From positions 378,957-399,610 of the forward strand of contig BFEA01000048.1 in assembly GCA_003427395.1 (NCBI GenBank): a stretch of DNA of 20,654 bases, written 5' to 3'. The notes beneath the pieces were generated by a model. The model was given only the letters and a program-made list of their open reading frames with translations. It was not told where the DNA came from and did no database searches. Below, piece after piece: positions 8,857-18,363 of the stretch (its first letter is position 1; each line of letters starts with the position of its first letter). The translations under genes and the position numbers were made by a program. Source of the stretch: Chara braunii (taxonomy: Eukaryota > Streptophyta > Charophyceae > Charales > Characeae).

Positions 8857-9202
8857 CGAGAACAAAATAGCCCCTCTTCGTCTCACACGTCGCCAAAGCT
8901 CTAATGTGAGTTACTCGTCCGCCCCCGTTGTCACTCGCTTGACGCTTGCAGACTCCTCTCCTCCGCCATAGTTATTAGATTTTCCTTAGCTATAAAAATT
9001 CTCGTTGCCCTTTTGAGAGAATTTTCCCTCCATCAAGGGATCACGCTTTTCCAACCCCTCGACTCTGATCCCTTCTCCTTGATCGCCTTCGTCGATCTCG
9101 AGAAAGGAAGTGTCCGAATTGGTCGCTTAGTTCGGCTCCGACTGCTGACACATGTCTTTGTCAAGGAAGTAAAGGGCAGCGTAAGGCTTGGACCGCCCGA
9201 CA
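8857..9202 (-). repeat. 3' LTR fragment of element 2
   Basis: Direct repeat of 14098-14443, starting on the minus strand with TGTCGGGCGG at 9202. It contains TATAAAAATTCTC on the plus strand near 8989, with a conserved hairpin AAAATTCTC/GAGAATTTT just after, present in both copies. The remaining roughly 1.1 kb of the LTR, including the 29-bp array, is absent from this copy. Confidence 0.85.
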
Positions 9203-9206
9203 ACAG

Positions 9207-9225
9207 CCCCCCTCCCCCATTCTCG
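9207..9225 (-). promoter_or_regulatory. Polypurine tract of element 2
   Basis: On the minus strand it reads GAGAATGGGGGAGGGGGGC, followed by TGT and then the LTR start. It is purine except for a few bases, sits immediately upstream of the 3' LTR, and is the expected primer for plus-strand cDNA synthesis. Confidence 0.8.
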
Positions 9226-9342
9226 ACGTCCCTGTTGAGCCATCTTGGAGTATTATCTAATTATCGAGAGGGAAAAATTTAATCGGTTGACACCTAATCC
9301 GTACCCGATCAACCCCAAGAAATATATTCCTCTTATAATTTT

Positions 9343-9816
9343 CTATCTTCCTTTGTTTTTCCTACCTCTCTTTCCACCATCGTTTCTTTCAGCTTTCCAC
9401 TTTTTGTTCCTTACTTGCTTTGTCAACCATCCTATCGTTGCCAAGCTCCAGTAGACTTCGAATTTGTCTCCCCACTTGTGAAAGTAGAATTTACTTTTGC
9501 TCATACGCTTAGTCGGCGGAATCGGTTTAATAAATGCTAAAGTACCTCCTTCTTCGAACATCAGGCCTTTGAACTTCTGAGTTTTACCTCCTCCGTTCAC
9601 AAGCATCCTTCTCCTCCTTGCACCCATTCTCCATCCAATCAGTAAGGCTTGGAAGAGTGTAAGGGAGAGTCTTGTAGGAAAGGCATCGCATGACAGGCTT
9701 GTACGGATCCATAAAGAGCATAGTTCACCCCTTGCGCCACCATAAAGATCAAACGTAATGAGACAATCAGTTACGCCAAGTAAGATACCGAAGTTAAAGC
9801 TGGAGTCGCAACACAA
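9343..9816 (-). CDS. Unidentified ORF between gag and PPT of element 2
   Basis: This 157-codon minus ORF overlaps the end of the gag-region ORF (9771) in another frame. Its C-terminal half is strongly basic (RMGARRRRMLVNGGGKTQKF, later KRMSKSKFYFHKWGDKFEV, ending KAERNDGGKRGRKNKGR). I find no zinc knuckle, protease DTG, RT or integrase motif. The first third (about 50 residues) may be only the overlap. It may be the last part of a Gag-like protein, a nucleic-acid-binding tail, or chance. Function not assignable. Confidence 0.35.
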   Translation of the reverse strand: MCCDSSFNFGILLGVTDCLITFDLYGGARGELCSLWIRTSLSCDAFPTRLSLTLFQALLIGWRMGARRRRMLVNGGGKTQKFKGLMFEEGGTLAFIKPIPPTKRMSKSKFYFHKWGDKFEVYWSLATIGWLTKQVRNKKWKAERNDGGKRGRKNKGR

Positions 9817-12075
9817 CAGCGGGAAGTACGAGCATATGCTGACATAAGGATGATCAGCAAGGGAAAAAAGAGATACAAGTCTACATTCCAGCTTCGCACC
9901 CTTATCCCAAATTGAAATCCTGCGACCCAGTTTCCAGTCCTCACCGAATCATTGTCGTCAATAACGGATTCCTTCACTTGAAATCCTTCCTTGAGTTCTG
10001 ACAGTTTCTTAAATCTTCTTGACGTGCTTCTAAGATGGTCTGCATCCTCAATAAACTTAACTTCCACGATGACTTTTTCTCCGCCTTCTCGGTCGGATGG
10101 AAGTCGAATCCCATAGTCTTGACCTTCCAAAAGACCCCCATCTAATTCTCCTTCAACACTCACCGTCGTGCATTGATCCATTATGAAATTTTCAATATCT
10201 TTCATAGTTACCAGATTTTGGCTCGCAACTATCTTAAAACTATTCCTAACATCGTTTTCGGACGTATCTATGATCTCAAGCAGTTGTGCAAGTTCATACC
10301 TGTCGTCCGGCTCGACGGTTTCAAACAGTCGAGTGAGTCCATAGTAACCGTTGTTGTTTAACTCATTCACGACTTCAAATGCTTGAGAAATTTCGGCGCC
10401 TATAACTTCGTCGATGAGATTTTTCTCATCTTCAAGTTGATCATCTATCAACTCGTCTTGGGTATCTTCAGTACTTTTCAAGTCTTCGCGTTCTTCATCT
10501 ATCGTTATCATCTTCATTGTCATGGTTCGATATGCCAATGCTTCCTTAATAACCCTCGGATTTTTGCCCTTCGGCGAGACATCTATGTCGAGGCTAGCAC
10601 TATCCGTCCTATCCTTACTTGATTCTCCACCGACTTCCTTAGCGCACACTAGAGTCGCATAAGAGCCTTCCTCACTATTCTCGAACCGAATGCTTGAAAA
10701 CCCAATTGTCAGATCATCATTTGCCACTAGGCCTTCCTCAAACCGAACACTCGATACCCATAATTCTCCTTAATCTTCCTCTTCTGTTGTCCTCGTTATA
10801 ATGCCAATATTCATCTCCGTAGAAGTTCGACAGAGTATATCTTCCTCCTCATTCTCATTTGTATACCGGCTCTTCTCAAACCTGATACTCGACACCCAAA
10901 TTTTTCCATGAATCACCTCCCGCGTTGTTTCCGCTTTGATGTCAGTATTCACTTTCGTAGAAGGTCTGCATGATATATCTTTCTCATCATTTGCACATTT
11001 GATCTTTTCCACTCATTTAGCCCGACGGTTTTCTCATGCTTTTTCCTCGTCTGTCCAGAGACTCTTGTTGCAAAAGAATCTTCAACGATTCCATGCTCCT
11101 TCGAGGTGAGACATTCTTCATTTTCTTTATTCTCTTTCATTCATCCCTTAGGACCTTAATCTCTTCGACCCTATGTGATCCCCTTCGTTCTTCCTCTTCT
11201 TCTCTACCTCTCCAACGCCCATCTTGAGATTCCTTATTGGCATCCTTCTTCCAGTCGCCGCGGTTTCCTCTTTTCCATTCTCCACTACGTTTTCTTTCTT
11301 TGTTTTTCTTAGGCGACCGAAACTATTTTTCATCATCACCGAGTCGTTTTTCTAAGCGGCTTCCATGTACCCCTTTCCCTAATGTATCTAATACCTCAAA
11401 TATATAAGTTTTGGCATTTCGTCCTTCAGTCTGCAAAGCCAACTCCTTCGTCTGAGCAAACGACCGTCCTTTAGTAGGCATATTATCCATGACAAACTCT
11501 CTTTTCTCAATTGGTAGAGTCCCTATGAATATACCACATCGTTCCAACTCGCCAAAAAACCCATTTTTTATCAATGGTTCGGACGTCGTCTCAAAACGTC
11601 TCGCAAACGCCATTAACGTCTCTCCTTCCTCTTTTTTCATCTTCTTTAAGTCCTCGACCGTGCACACGACATCGTCGCAAGCAAAATCCCAGGACAATCG
11701 CTCTTTGAAGGTTTCTCACCTCCAATCCTCGGGTATAGCAGCACGCACATCTTTGTCTAGTTTGAGATTCGTGTAATTAATGAATCCAATTATCGCATCC
11801 CGCTCAGACAATCTTGCTCTCAAGGCGTAAATTTCCCAGTCATTCAGGAATTCTGTTACCCGATGCCCTGTAAAGTATAAGGGTAACCCAAATAATGGAG
11901 GAGGATGATAAGGGGTTCTATATGGCTGTGCACACATCATCGGATGTGAATGTCGCCCAGATGGATCCTAAAATATCTCGTTCGAGGATTCTCTCCCGAA
12001 AATCTCGACGTCACTCCTCCTCTGTCTTACTCCTATTTTCGCCTCCCGTCCTTCATCAGAAGTCTCCATCCTCAT
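9771..12075 (-). pseudogene. Degenerate gag of element 2, with internal tandem repeats
   Basis: The Gag capsid-like part is clear between about 11900 and 11400 (FTGHRVTEFLNDWEIYALRA, then EGETLMAFARRFETTSEPLI, then FIGTLPIEKREFVMDNMPTK). It is followed by a Lys/Glu-rich linker, and by a long acidic region (10727-9771, 318 codons) rich in Asp/Glu and hydrophobics (for example YELAQLLEIIDTSENDVRNS). No CCHC knuckle is seen. Breaks in frame: TAG at 11970-11968, TGA at 11718-11716, frame changes between about 11330 and 11010, and TAA at 10772-10770. Around 11010-10650 the protein holds a repeat of about 44-46 residues whose hallmark (W/F)xSS(I/V)RFE recurs three times. An N-terminal extension may reach 12430 (PVDVLRGYRSVGRGPIVWVY), also with breaks. 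The long acidic C-terminal part has no family I can name. Confidence 0.7.
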
Positions 12076-12214
12076 ATGTTCTCTCAGGGTTATTCCCGCT
12101 TTACGTAGTATCTTCTTCCTGGAACTAACATCATACGATAAGTACTCCCTGATTCCATCAGTGTCCCATCCACATCATTGGTCGATCCAACTAATCAACG
12201 GAAAAAAAAAATAG

Positions 12215-12430
12215 TTACGATATTTTCTCCGACGCTTGTGCAACCCACTCTCGACTGGTGAGGTCATAGACCCACACGATAGGCCCCCGTCCAACGCTCC
12301 TATAACCCCTCAAGACGTCAACAGGCCTAGGAAAAAACTGCCCTCTGCGTATCTTTCCCTCATGTCGAGAAGGAGGATAGTCCAACGTACCATCGTCGCC
12401 GGCCTGCCATCTCCGCCTCGACCTGGACAC
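12215..12430 (-). pseudogene. Possible N-terminal gag exon/fragment of element 2
   Basis: A 71-codon minus ORF (SRRRWQAGDDGTLDYPPSRH, then VDVLRGYRSVGRGPIVWVYD) lies between the primer site and the gag body, on the same strand. Further open pieces follow at about 12195-12095 (GSTNDVDGTLMESGSTYRM). It reads like ordered protein but has no named domain. The plus-strand ORFs over the same bases are Ser/Pro-rich and less plausible. Confidence 0.4.
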
Positions 12431-12990
12431 GAGCTGACCAACTCATGTCTCTCAGGGTGGACCAAAGTCACACGCGAACGAAGTGGAGGTGTCTTGCTCG
12501 TGCATCCTCACCCATTTCCATGTCTTTACTCGGCCCACCTTACGCATGGTCTCACCCAAACTCGTGCGGTGTATCAAACCCCCAGCTATCCATCACGATC
12601 CTCTAGCCTATCTAGTCCCGCCCAACTCCTTGCAAGGCGGGGCGCTTCTCCCCTCCTCTTCAACCCTTTCTATTCATCCCCTGCTCACAATTTTCTCTCC
12701 TTGAGTCAGATCAGGGTAAACTGACCAAAGGGAAGGGAAAAATCGGAATAATTTCCCTCAATCACAAGTTACGAGTAGGAAAAGAAAGCATGAAATCATG
12801 AGGATGTGAGAATTGACAAAATCACATCTCACCGGGAACGTCGATCACAGGTCGGTTGTCCGTCGCTCGCTCGCTCGCGCCCATGCTGCACCTGCGCACA
12901 CCAAGAATACCCTCCTTTAATAATTGCTCAAATCAATCTCTTCCACGCCTCTGCAGTTACAGGCGGACCGAAGTCCCGAGAGGCAGCCTT

Positions 12991-13007
12991 CCCCGGCAGC
13001 GGCGCCA
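12991..13007 (-). promoter_or_regulatory. Primer binding site, tRNA-Asp type
   Basis: Minus strand TGGCGCCGCTGCCGGGG is complementary to the 3' end of plant tRNA-Asp (CCCCGGCAACGGCGCCA) with one mismatch. It lies one base inside the LTR end (CCGGTCAACA). It marks where minus-strand cDNA synthesis would start and fixes the orientation of element 2. Confidence 0.88.
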
Positions 13008-13008
13008 C

Positions 13009-14443
13009 TGTTGACCGGAAAAAGTGCTCTGCCGGCACGCCGTCCTAACCCTTCACATCGCACCGCGTCTGTCACCCGAGGGAGGGTAGGTCGGGGTTCC
13101 TGTAGCGTGCACAATCCACGTTAGTCCACATCCATGCAAAAATATACCGTGACCGAGCCTGGACACACGCACAAGTTTTTCACGAGTCACCGTTTGGCAG
13201 GAATAAAAAAATCGTTTGCATTCAGTCCAGAATAATAGGGCTTACAACACTACTTCCAGCCTCAGGAGTAAATCTCGGTTCTAAGTCACGAAAGCGGTTT
13301 GAGTCCCGACAGATCTCGCCATCAGCCTGAGTCTGATTCTCCTTCCGACCGGGTGTCGTCGGTACCTCGCTCGTTGATCCCAAGGAACCGTGCTCGAACT
13401 CTCCGTATCAAAGGTAGCTTCCCGGGCCCACTGGGCCAGAGCTCAAGGTCAACCGTGACCATACCTTCCTGCGGTGCTATCCTCACTCCTCAGGGGTCCC
13501 TCAACGAACCCCGGATGCGCCAATTCTTGATCTCACAAGCAAGTCACGTTTCACGATGCCTTTCTCAGAGGCCTGGCTCACTATGTCTCCCTTTCTGAAA
13601 GCCCGGTTCACAAAGTACCTCTTCAGAAAGCCCGGTTCACAAGGTACCTCTTCTGAAGGCCCGGTTCACAAAGTACCCTTTCAGAAGGCCCGGTTCACAA
13701 AGTACCCTTTCAGAAAGCCCGGTTCACAAAGTACCCCTTCAAAAAGCCCGGTTCACAAAGTACGTCTTCAGAAAGCCCGGTTCACAAAGTACCCCTTCAG
13801 AAAGCCCGGTTCACAAAGTACCCTTTCAGAAGGCCCGNAAAGCCCGGTTCACAAAGTACGTCTTCAGAAAGCCCGGTTCACAAAGTACCCCTTCAGAAAG
13901 CCCGGTTCACAAAGTACCCTTTCAGAAGGCCCGATTCACGAAGTACCCTTTCAGAAGGCCCCGAGTCTTTCCTCGACCGCCCATTTCAAGGTTCTAGCGC
14001 CGCAGCCCAATTAACGCTGGTTTAGGCATTTCCTCGACTTCTGGCCGGCCATTGATTCCCCACAATTGTCGCTCCGTCGTTTTCCCGGATGCTCACCGCG
14101 AGAACAAAATAGCCCTCTTCGTCTCACACGTCGCCAAAGCTCTAACGTGAGTTACCCGTCCGCCCCCGTTGTCACTCGCTTGACGCTTGCAGACTCCTCT
14201 CCTCCGCCATAGTTATTAGATTTTCCTTGGCTATAAAAATTCTCGGTGCTCTTTTGAGAGAATTTTCACTCCATCAGGGGATCACACTCTCCCAACCCCT
14301 CGACTCTGATCCCTTCCCCTTGATCGCCTTCGTCGATCTCGAGAAAGGAAGTGTCCGAATTGGTCGCTTTGTTCGGCTCCGGCCACCGGCAGATGTCTTT
14401 GTCAAGGAAGTAAAGGGCGGCGTAAGGCTTGGGCCGCCCGACA
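13009..14443 (-). repeat. 5' LTR of element 2 (about 1.43 kb)
   Basis: Bounded by TGTTGACCGG at 13009 next to the primer site, and by GCCCGACA at 14443. Both ends fit the TG...CA rule. The outer 345 bp (14098-14443) is repeated as the 3' LTR. A minus-strand TATA-like GGTATATTTTTG (about 13147-13136) lies about 130 bp from the inner end, a plausible promoter giving a short R-U5. The LTR contains the 29-bp minisatellite. Its outer part also keeps a plus-strand ORF in both LTR copies. Confidence 0.8.
13556..13968. repeat. 29-bp minisatellite inside the LTR
   Basis: About 12 good units of AAAGCCCGGTTCACAAAGTA plus CCCCTTCAG, with degenerate units at each end. Third-position variants (CCTC, CCCC, CGTC, CCTT) make sub-types. 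The 152-codon plus ORF here is a rotating-frame translation of the repeat, not a gene. One N at 13838 interrupts the array. Confidence 0.95.
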
Positions 14444-14462
14444 CTGTGCCCAACTGAAAAGG

Positions 14463-14538
14463 GCCCAGGCCCTCAACTGTAGTCTCGGGCCTGGGCACAG
14501 GGTCTGAGGCCCAACCGGAAGCTACTGGAAGCTTCCAG
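14463..14538. repeat. Hairpin and palindrome next to element 2
   Basis: GCCCAGGCCC (14463-14472) pairs perfectly with GGGCCTGGGC (14487-14496) over a 14-base loop. A 14-base perfect palindrome, CTGGAAGCTTCCAG, follows at 14525-14538. They lie just outside the LTR edge. Confidence 0.7.
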
Positions 14539-15652
14539 CCAGGCCACACGCAGCATCGAGGAGGCTGCCACTTCCACAAAAGGAAGAGAGCAGCCCAGGC
14601 CAGGGATTCTGGCCAGTGCAGGCAATGCGGAAGTGCTGCTGCTCTATCGCTTGATGCTGCGCTGCTGCCAAGGGCGCTGACGGGCCGCGTAGTGGTGAAG
14701 TGGAGCGCTGCAGGGCAGCGGGGCGCAGCCGGCCATAGCCGGGCTGCTAGGCGCAAGGGGTATAGCAGGCGATCTGGTGGTCTTCAGGGAAGGAGGTGAG
14801 TGTGGGGTAATCAAGGTCTGATTGAGGGCGACGAGATATATACCTGGTGCATGAAGAGAGGTCAGCTATGGAGTTGACAGTCATGTACATTGGTCTTCGA
14901 GAGTCGAAGTGAGCCTGTTGCGTGAACCAGCTGTAGGTAGGATAGTCAGGCACAGTAGGTTGGGCGCTGGGCGCCAGCCAGTGAGGAGCGACTTTGGATA
15001 CTGTGTTGGTGTGGCCTACGGGCTTGAACATTGGCTCATTACTTCATTGTATTGCTCTATAATAGTCTATATGGATGGTTGCTCGGTGCATTTTGTACTC
15101 TCTGCTTGGATACGACTACCTGGACATCTGTGTGATTTCGCAACATTGGTTTTCTGTAGATATTCACACTCATATTCCTTGCACAGTGCGTCATGATCAC
15201 TGCTGACAGACATTACTGTTCTTGATCAGAAAGGGAGCAGTTATTATTTTCACTGATATGGCGACATCTGTCACAGGATCCTTTGTGGTCTGATGTCTGG
15301 AAAGCAGTGCTCTGCTCTTTTTGGGAATGAGGTCTCTGTGTCCTTCCGTCTTTTGCGGCTTTCTCCTATTTTCTCTGCTGAAAATACTGTGATGAACCTG
15401 TAGAACATGTGGCACTGATGTCACACGGGTTTGGGCATAAGCCTAGCCGGGTGCTAGTGGGACCTCCCTCCAAGTGTCAGCTCTGTGCAGCTTTTCTTTT
15501 TCCTGTCCTTTATTTGCATATACCCCTGAAGTTTCCAGGAAGCTTGTTCCTTCTGGATGTATTGTGTTTTTTTTTGTTTGTTTGTTTGTTTTTGGTAGCA
15601 AAAGAAAAAGAAACGTGAAGAAAAGACAATGAGATCAGCAAAAACTTGTCTC
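14539..15652. other. Intergenic; weak ORF candidates only
   Basis: A minus ORF of 94 codons (15031-14747; contains PHWLAPSAQPTVPDYPTYSW) has protein-like composition but no named domain. A plus ORF covers the same bases. A (GTTT)n simple repeat lies at about 15567-15592. The minus ORF 15424-15197 is unremarkable. No gene is called. Confidence 0.35.
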
Positions 15653-16090
15653 AGGGCATACTCACACGGCGACCCCAAATCTGCAAAATATGCGGATTGG
15701 GAAATATGCGGATTTGGGAAGGGTCGATTTGAGGTTTTGGACATGGTTCACGTCACACTGCTGTACCTTTTCAGATGGGACAAGGTCGCGACCGTCTGGA
15801 GAAATGGGGATTTGGTACTTGGCTGGTCACACGACGCCATCCACAAATTGTGCAAGAACTTTTGTGAACGAATTTTTGCCAATTTTTGAAGAAAATGCAA
15901 AAAAACAAAAGGGCGTTGGCGGTCACCTCCAAAGGTGACCGCAAAATCCCTTGCCCCAACGGCTTCCCAGGCCCGCTGACGAATGGCCACTGGAATAGTA
16001 CATTTGCGAATTTGGTAGATCCGTGTGACTGGCATTTTCCGCTTTTTTTTGGGATTTTGGGATTATAGGTCCCTGTGTGAGTATGCCCTC
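15653..16090. mobile_element. MITE-like DNA transposon with terminal inverted repeats
   Basis: Left end CAGGGCATACTCACAC (15653-15668), continuing GGCGACC. Right end, read on the minus strand from 16090, is GAGGGCATACTCACAC, continuing AGGGACC. The inverted repeats match at most of 23 positions. The roughly 437-bp element carries no transposase and has an internal perfect hairpin GCGGTCACC(15919-15927)/GGTGACCGC(15934-15942). The CAGGG start recalls hAT-superfamily ends, but I do not see an 8-bp target duplication (flanks differ), so the superfamily is open. ORFs inside (for example 15629-15889 plus, which starts outside the element, and 16035-15748 minus) show no transposase motif. Confidence 0.75.
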
Positions 16091-16345
16091 AATCGGGAAA
16101 CCCGACTCCAGATTTCTTTAACTTCTTAAACAGCCAGCACGTTTCCCAGCCTTTTTTTCGAAGTCATTGCGCGCACGCAGCCACAACTTTCGGGGCTCGG
16201 CCTCCGGAGCAAAATGGCTGGCAGCACCAGCCAAAAGGAGGCCCGTGCTGGTTCATCATTTTTTTGGCATGCAGGGCTTTTCCAGCCCCGTAGAAAAGTG
16301 CCTCAGAAGTTTTGGTGGTTTAAACTGCCGGTTCACCTGAAGCAG

Positions 16346-16382
16346 AAAAGGGCTCTTACCGGTATACGCCATAAGAGCTTTT
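16346..16382. repeat. Hairpin
   Basis: AAAAGGGCTCTTA (16346-16358) pairs with TAAGAGCTTTT (16372-16382), with one bulged position and a 13-base loop. No function is evident. Confidence 0.55.
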
Positions 16383-16487
16383 AGATTTGGGACTGGGTCA
16401 ATAGTGAATGTGGCAGGCCAATTTGAAAAGGCACAGCCACAGGCTCGCTAGCCTTGGAAGGTGGCTTCGTCAACTCTGGCTCTTGTG

Positions 16488-16602
16488 ACTACCGTCTTCA
16501 CCCGAATAGAACGCCTTTGGCACAACATTCAGCCCAGACATGGCAATAATTACCGGGCGTTCTATTCTGGTGAAGATGGTAGTGGTTTTAAACACCACTA
16601 CC
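16488..16602 (+). repeat. Foldback: 28-bp arms plus an overlapping second hairpin
   Basis: Arm 16488-16515 pairs with 16556-16583 over 28 positions with two mismatches (core GAATAGAACGCC/GGCGTTCTATTC), loop 40 bases. The 3' end of the second arm is also the first half of another perfect stem: GGTAGTGGT (16578-16586)/ACCACTACC (16594-16602). A run of seven T follows at 16611-16617. The two stems compete for bases 16578-16583. It may be a foldback-element relic or a hairpin RNA precursor. Confidence 0.65.
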
Positions 16603-16617
16603 TCCAAGCCTTTTTTT

Positions 16618-17147
16618 GTCAGGCCAGAAAAGAGATGCGCGCCAAGCTTTGATGAAACACCAGTGCGGTGTGACGAACTGTTTTCTGTAACCGCATGATT
16701 TTCTGCGCAAGGCTACTTCAGGGATTGAATCGGGAGGGCCAGCTGGGTTACATGGCATGATGGCTGCCCTTGCTTTTCTCATTTTTTGGAATCAAGGCCG
16801 GGGTAATCTTGTGACGGTTGGTGGCTGATCACGCCTTAGCGAGCGCGAAAGATAATTCTTGCCATAGCTTCTTTCTTGTTCTGCTGTGGGAAATGGGAAT
16901 TTGCGCGATCGTCGCGCGGGAAAATCTTTTTGAATTTTCAACTGATGTCGAGCCCCCGTGGGCTCTCATCAGTGGATGGTGAGTAAAGAGTTGGGCGATC
17001 CGACGAGCTGGTGCGGGGCATCCGATGTTGACATGGGGCCGTGACGAACTGTTGCGCACGGGCGAACCTGGCTTGCATGCTCGGACTAAGCGGGGTGACA
17101 ACTCTGTGTGGGTGTGAGGCGACGGAACGCCCACATCGGGATGTCGT

Positions 17148-17150
<3 letters not shown>
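16618..17150. other. No gene recognised
   Basis: The large minus ORF (17518-16829) gets its length from the GA repeat and has no domain. GTGACGAACTGTT occurs at about 16669 and again at about 17041. Nothing else is supportable. Confidence 0.4.

Positions 17151-17224
<74 letters not shown>
17151..17224 (+). repeat. Perfect (GA)37 microsatellite
   Basis: 37 uninterrupted GA dinucleotides, 74 bp. The lack of interruptions suggests recent expansion. ORFs on both strands across it (Arg-Glu or Ser-Leu runs) are artefacts. Confidence 0.97.
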
Positions 17225-17225
<1 letters not shown>

Positions 17226-17988
17226 GGGATGTGTTGTGGTGATGTTTCACTTCCATCCTTCTGAGTAATTCTGGTATTCGGCGCCAGTCGCCCTTGTCCA
17301 TTTTGGATCGGCATCTCAGATTTTTCCCTTGTTTTCTTTCCTCTAAGACTGATGTGTGAATCATCTTCCCTCACTCCCCTTCTTTGTCTTTTTGAATCGA
17401 CAAATCTGATTGATTGGTTACCAGCGATCGAGCCTTGTGTGATCTCTGGGATGATTGGCCAAAAAAATGTTGCATAAGGATCCTCGATTCCTTTTGTTTG
17501 TATGTAAGCTAGATGCATGAATATTAGGTGTGATTCCTTCTGTGTATGAATTAGATGATCGTCTGTGCTAGACGATTAGATGACCGTCCAACTATAGGAC
17601 AATCCATCTCGCGAACTGCTGACTTTCACCCATCTGATCGAAGGACAGGTCCCATGCGTGGACGTGTAGGCTCGACCGAAGATGATCGCTGCCTACACGT
17701 GCGTATGCGAAACCTGAACTTGACCAATTTCCTGAATGGCTGGTTCCTCACCCTGACTTGCAACATGAATTTCGGCATTCCCTTTTGTATCACTGACCGG
17801 CGTGACCGCAAGTGCTAGAGGGATCGGGAATCCGGGGAATATGGAGACCACTCTTGTTTGTCTGCACGACCTAGGGCGGAACCTCCGGAATTTCCCTACT
17901 TGACGGGTAACGAACGTATTTGCGAGTGGGACCATGACCAAAACTTGAGACGTATCCCCCATCTCCCCAACTACTCTAGCCCGTACAT
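17225..17988. other. No gene recognised; small hairpin
   Basis: Hairpin ATCGTCT-GTGCT-AGACGAT at about 17554-17572. Overlapping ORFs on both strands (17555-17818 plus; 18049-17693 minus) show no domain. This may be LTR sequence of element 3, whose primer site lies downstream. Confidence 0.35.
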
Positions 17989-18363
17989 GTGTCACGTCGT
18001 CACGGAGCCCCGGATCATTATCTTGGGGACAAAATTCCCTCCCTATCACCGGTGATTCACCGCATCCTACCCTATCACTCCCTAACCATCGTCATTTGGC
18101 CCGCAATCGCTCCTTACTGGCCCCAACCCCCGTGCTCGGAGTGTGTGCAGGACCACGAGTACCAAACCTCCGGCTTCATCCGGCGAACTCGCTTGGAGGA
18201 AGAACGGTGGGCGCACAACCTTCGATTGAGGCCAACCGCGTCAGATTCGGAGAGTTGCGACGTTCAACATCGGCAGGTGACAAGCCAGCGGGATAACCAT
18301 AGCGTCCCGATGGTGCACCAGATACGACCCCGACCTGGACGACGGAACCAACGTAGGTGGTAG
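17989..18363 (+). CDS. Hypothetical ORF upstream of the element 3 primer site
   Basis: A 124-codon plus ORF whose middle looks protein-like: CSECVQDHEYQTSGFIRRTR, then LEEERWAHNLRLRP. There is a CxxC pair but no second pair, so no zinc finger can be called. It lies upstream of the primer site at 18559, which would place it in the LTR of element 3 or in flanking DNA. The first 40 residues are low quality and the true start is unclear. Function unknown; it may be a relic of another element. Confidence 0.3.
   Translation: MSRRHGAPDHYLGDKIPSLSPVIHRILPYHSLTIVIWPAIAPYWPQPPCSECVQDHEYQTSGFIRRTRLEEERWAHNLRLRPTASDSESCDVQHRQVTSQRDNHSVPMVHQIRPRPGRRNQRRW

Larger units (their letters stand above)
8857..14443 (-). 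mobile_element. Gag-only LTR retrotransposon (element 2)
   Basis: All landmarks agree on minus orientation. The 5' LTR is 14443-13009. A primer site for tRNA-Asp lies one base inside it (13007-12991). Gag follows from about 12430 to 9771, then an unidentified ORF (9816-9343), a polypurine tract (about 9225-9207) and a 3' LTR starting at 9202 with TGTCGGGCGG. The 3' LTR aligns to the 5' LTR only down to 8857. By hand count the two copies differ at about 21 of 345 positions, mostly transitions, so the insertion is not recent. No reverse transcriptase (no Y/F-x-DD box), RNase H or integrase is visible in the 3.8-kb interior, which fits the known plant class of gag-carrying non-autonomous LTR elements. 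Target-site duplications could not be found because the 3' LTR is truncated. Confidence 0.75.

Noticed and set aside
12236-12724. 162-codon plus ORF
   Set aside because: Ser/Pro-rich, opposite to the more protein-like gag leader ORF of element 2.
13556-14014. 152-codon plus ORF with Lys/Pro/Phe-rich repeats
   Set aside because: It is a rotating-frame reading of the 29-bp minisatellite; every frame of such a repeat stays open.
14747-15031. 94-codon minus ORF as a host gene exon
   Set aside because: Protein-like composition but no domain, an overlapping plus ORF, and no clear splice or promoter support.
16829-17518. 229-codon minus ORF with Ser-Leu run
   Set aside because: Length comes from the (GA)37 repeat; no domain on either side.
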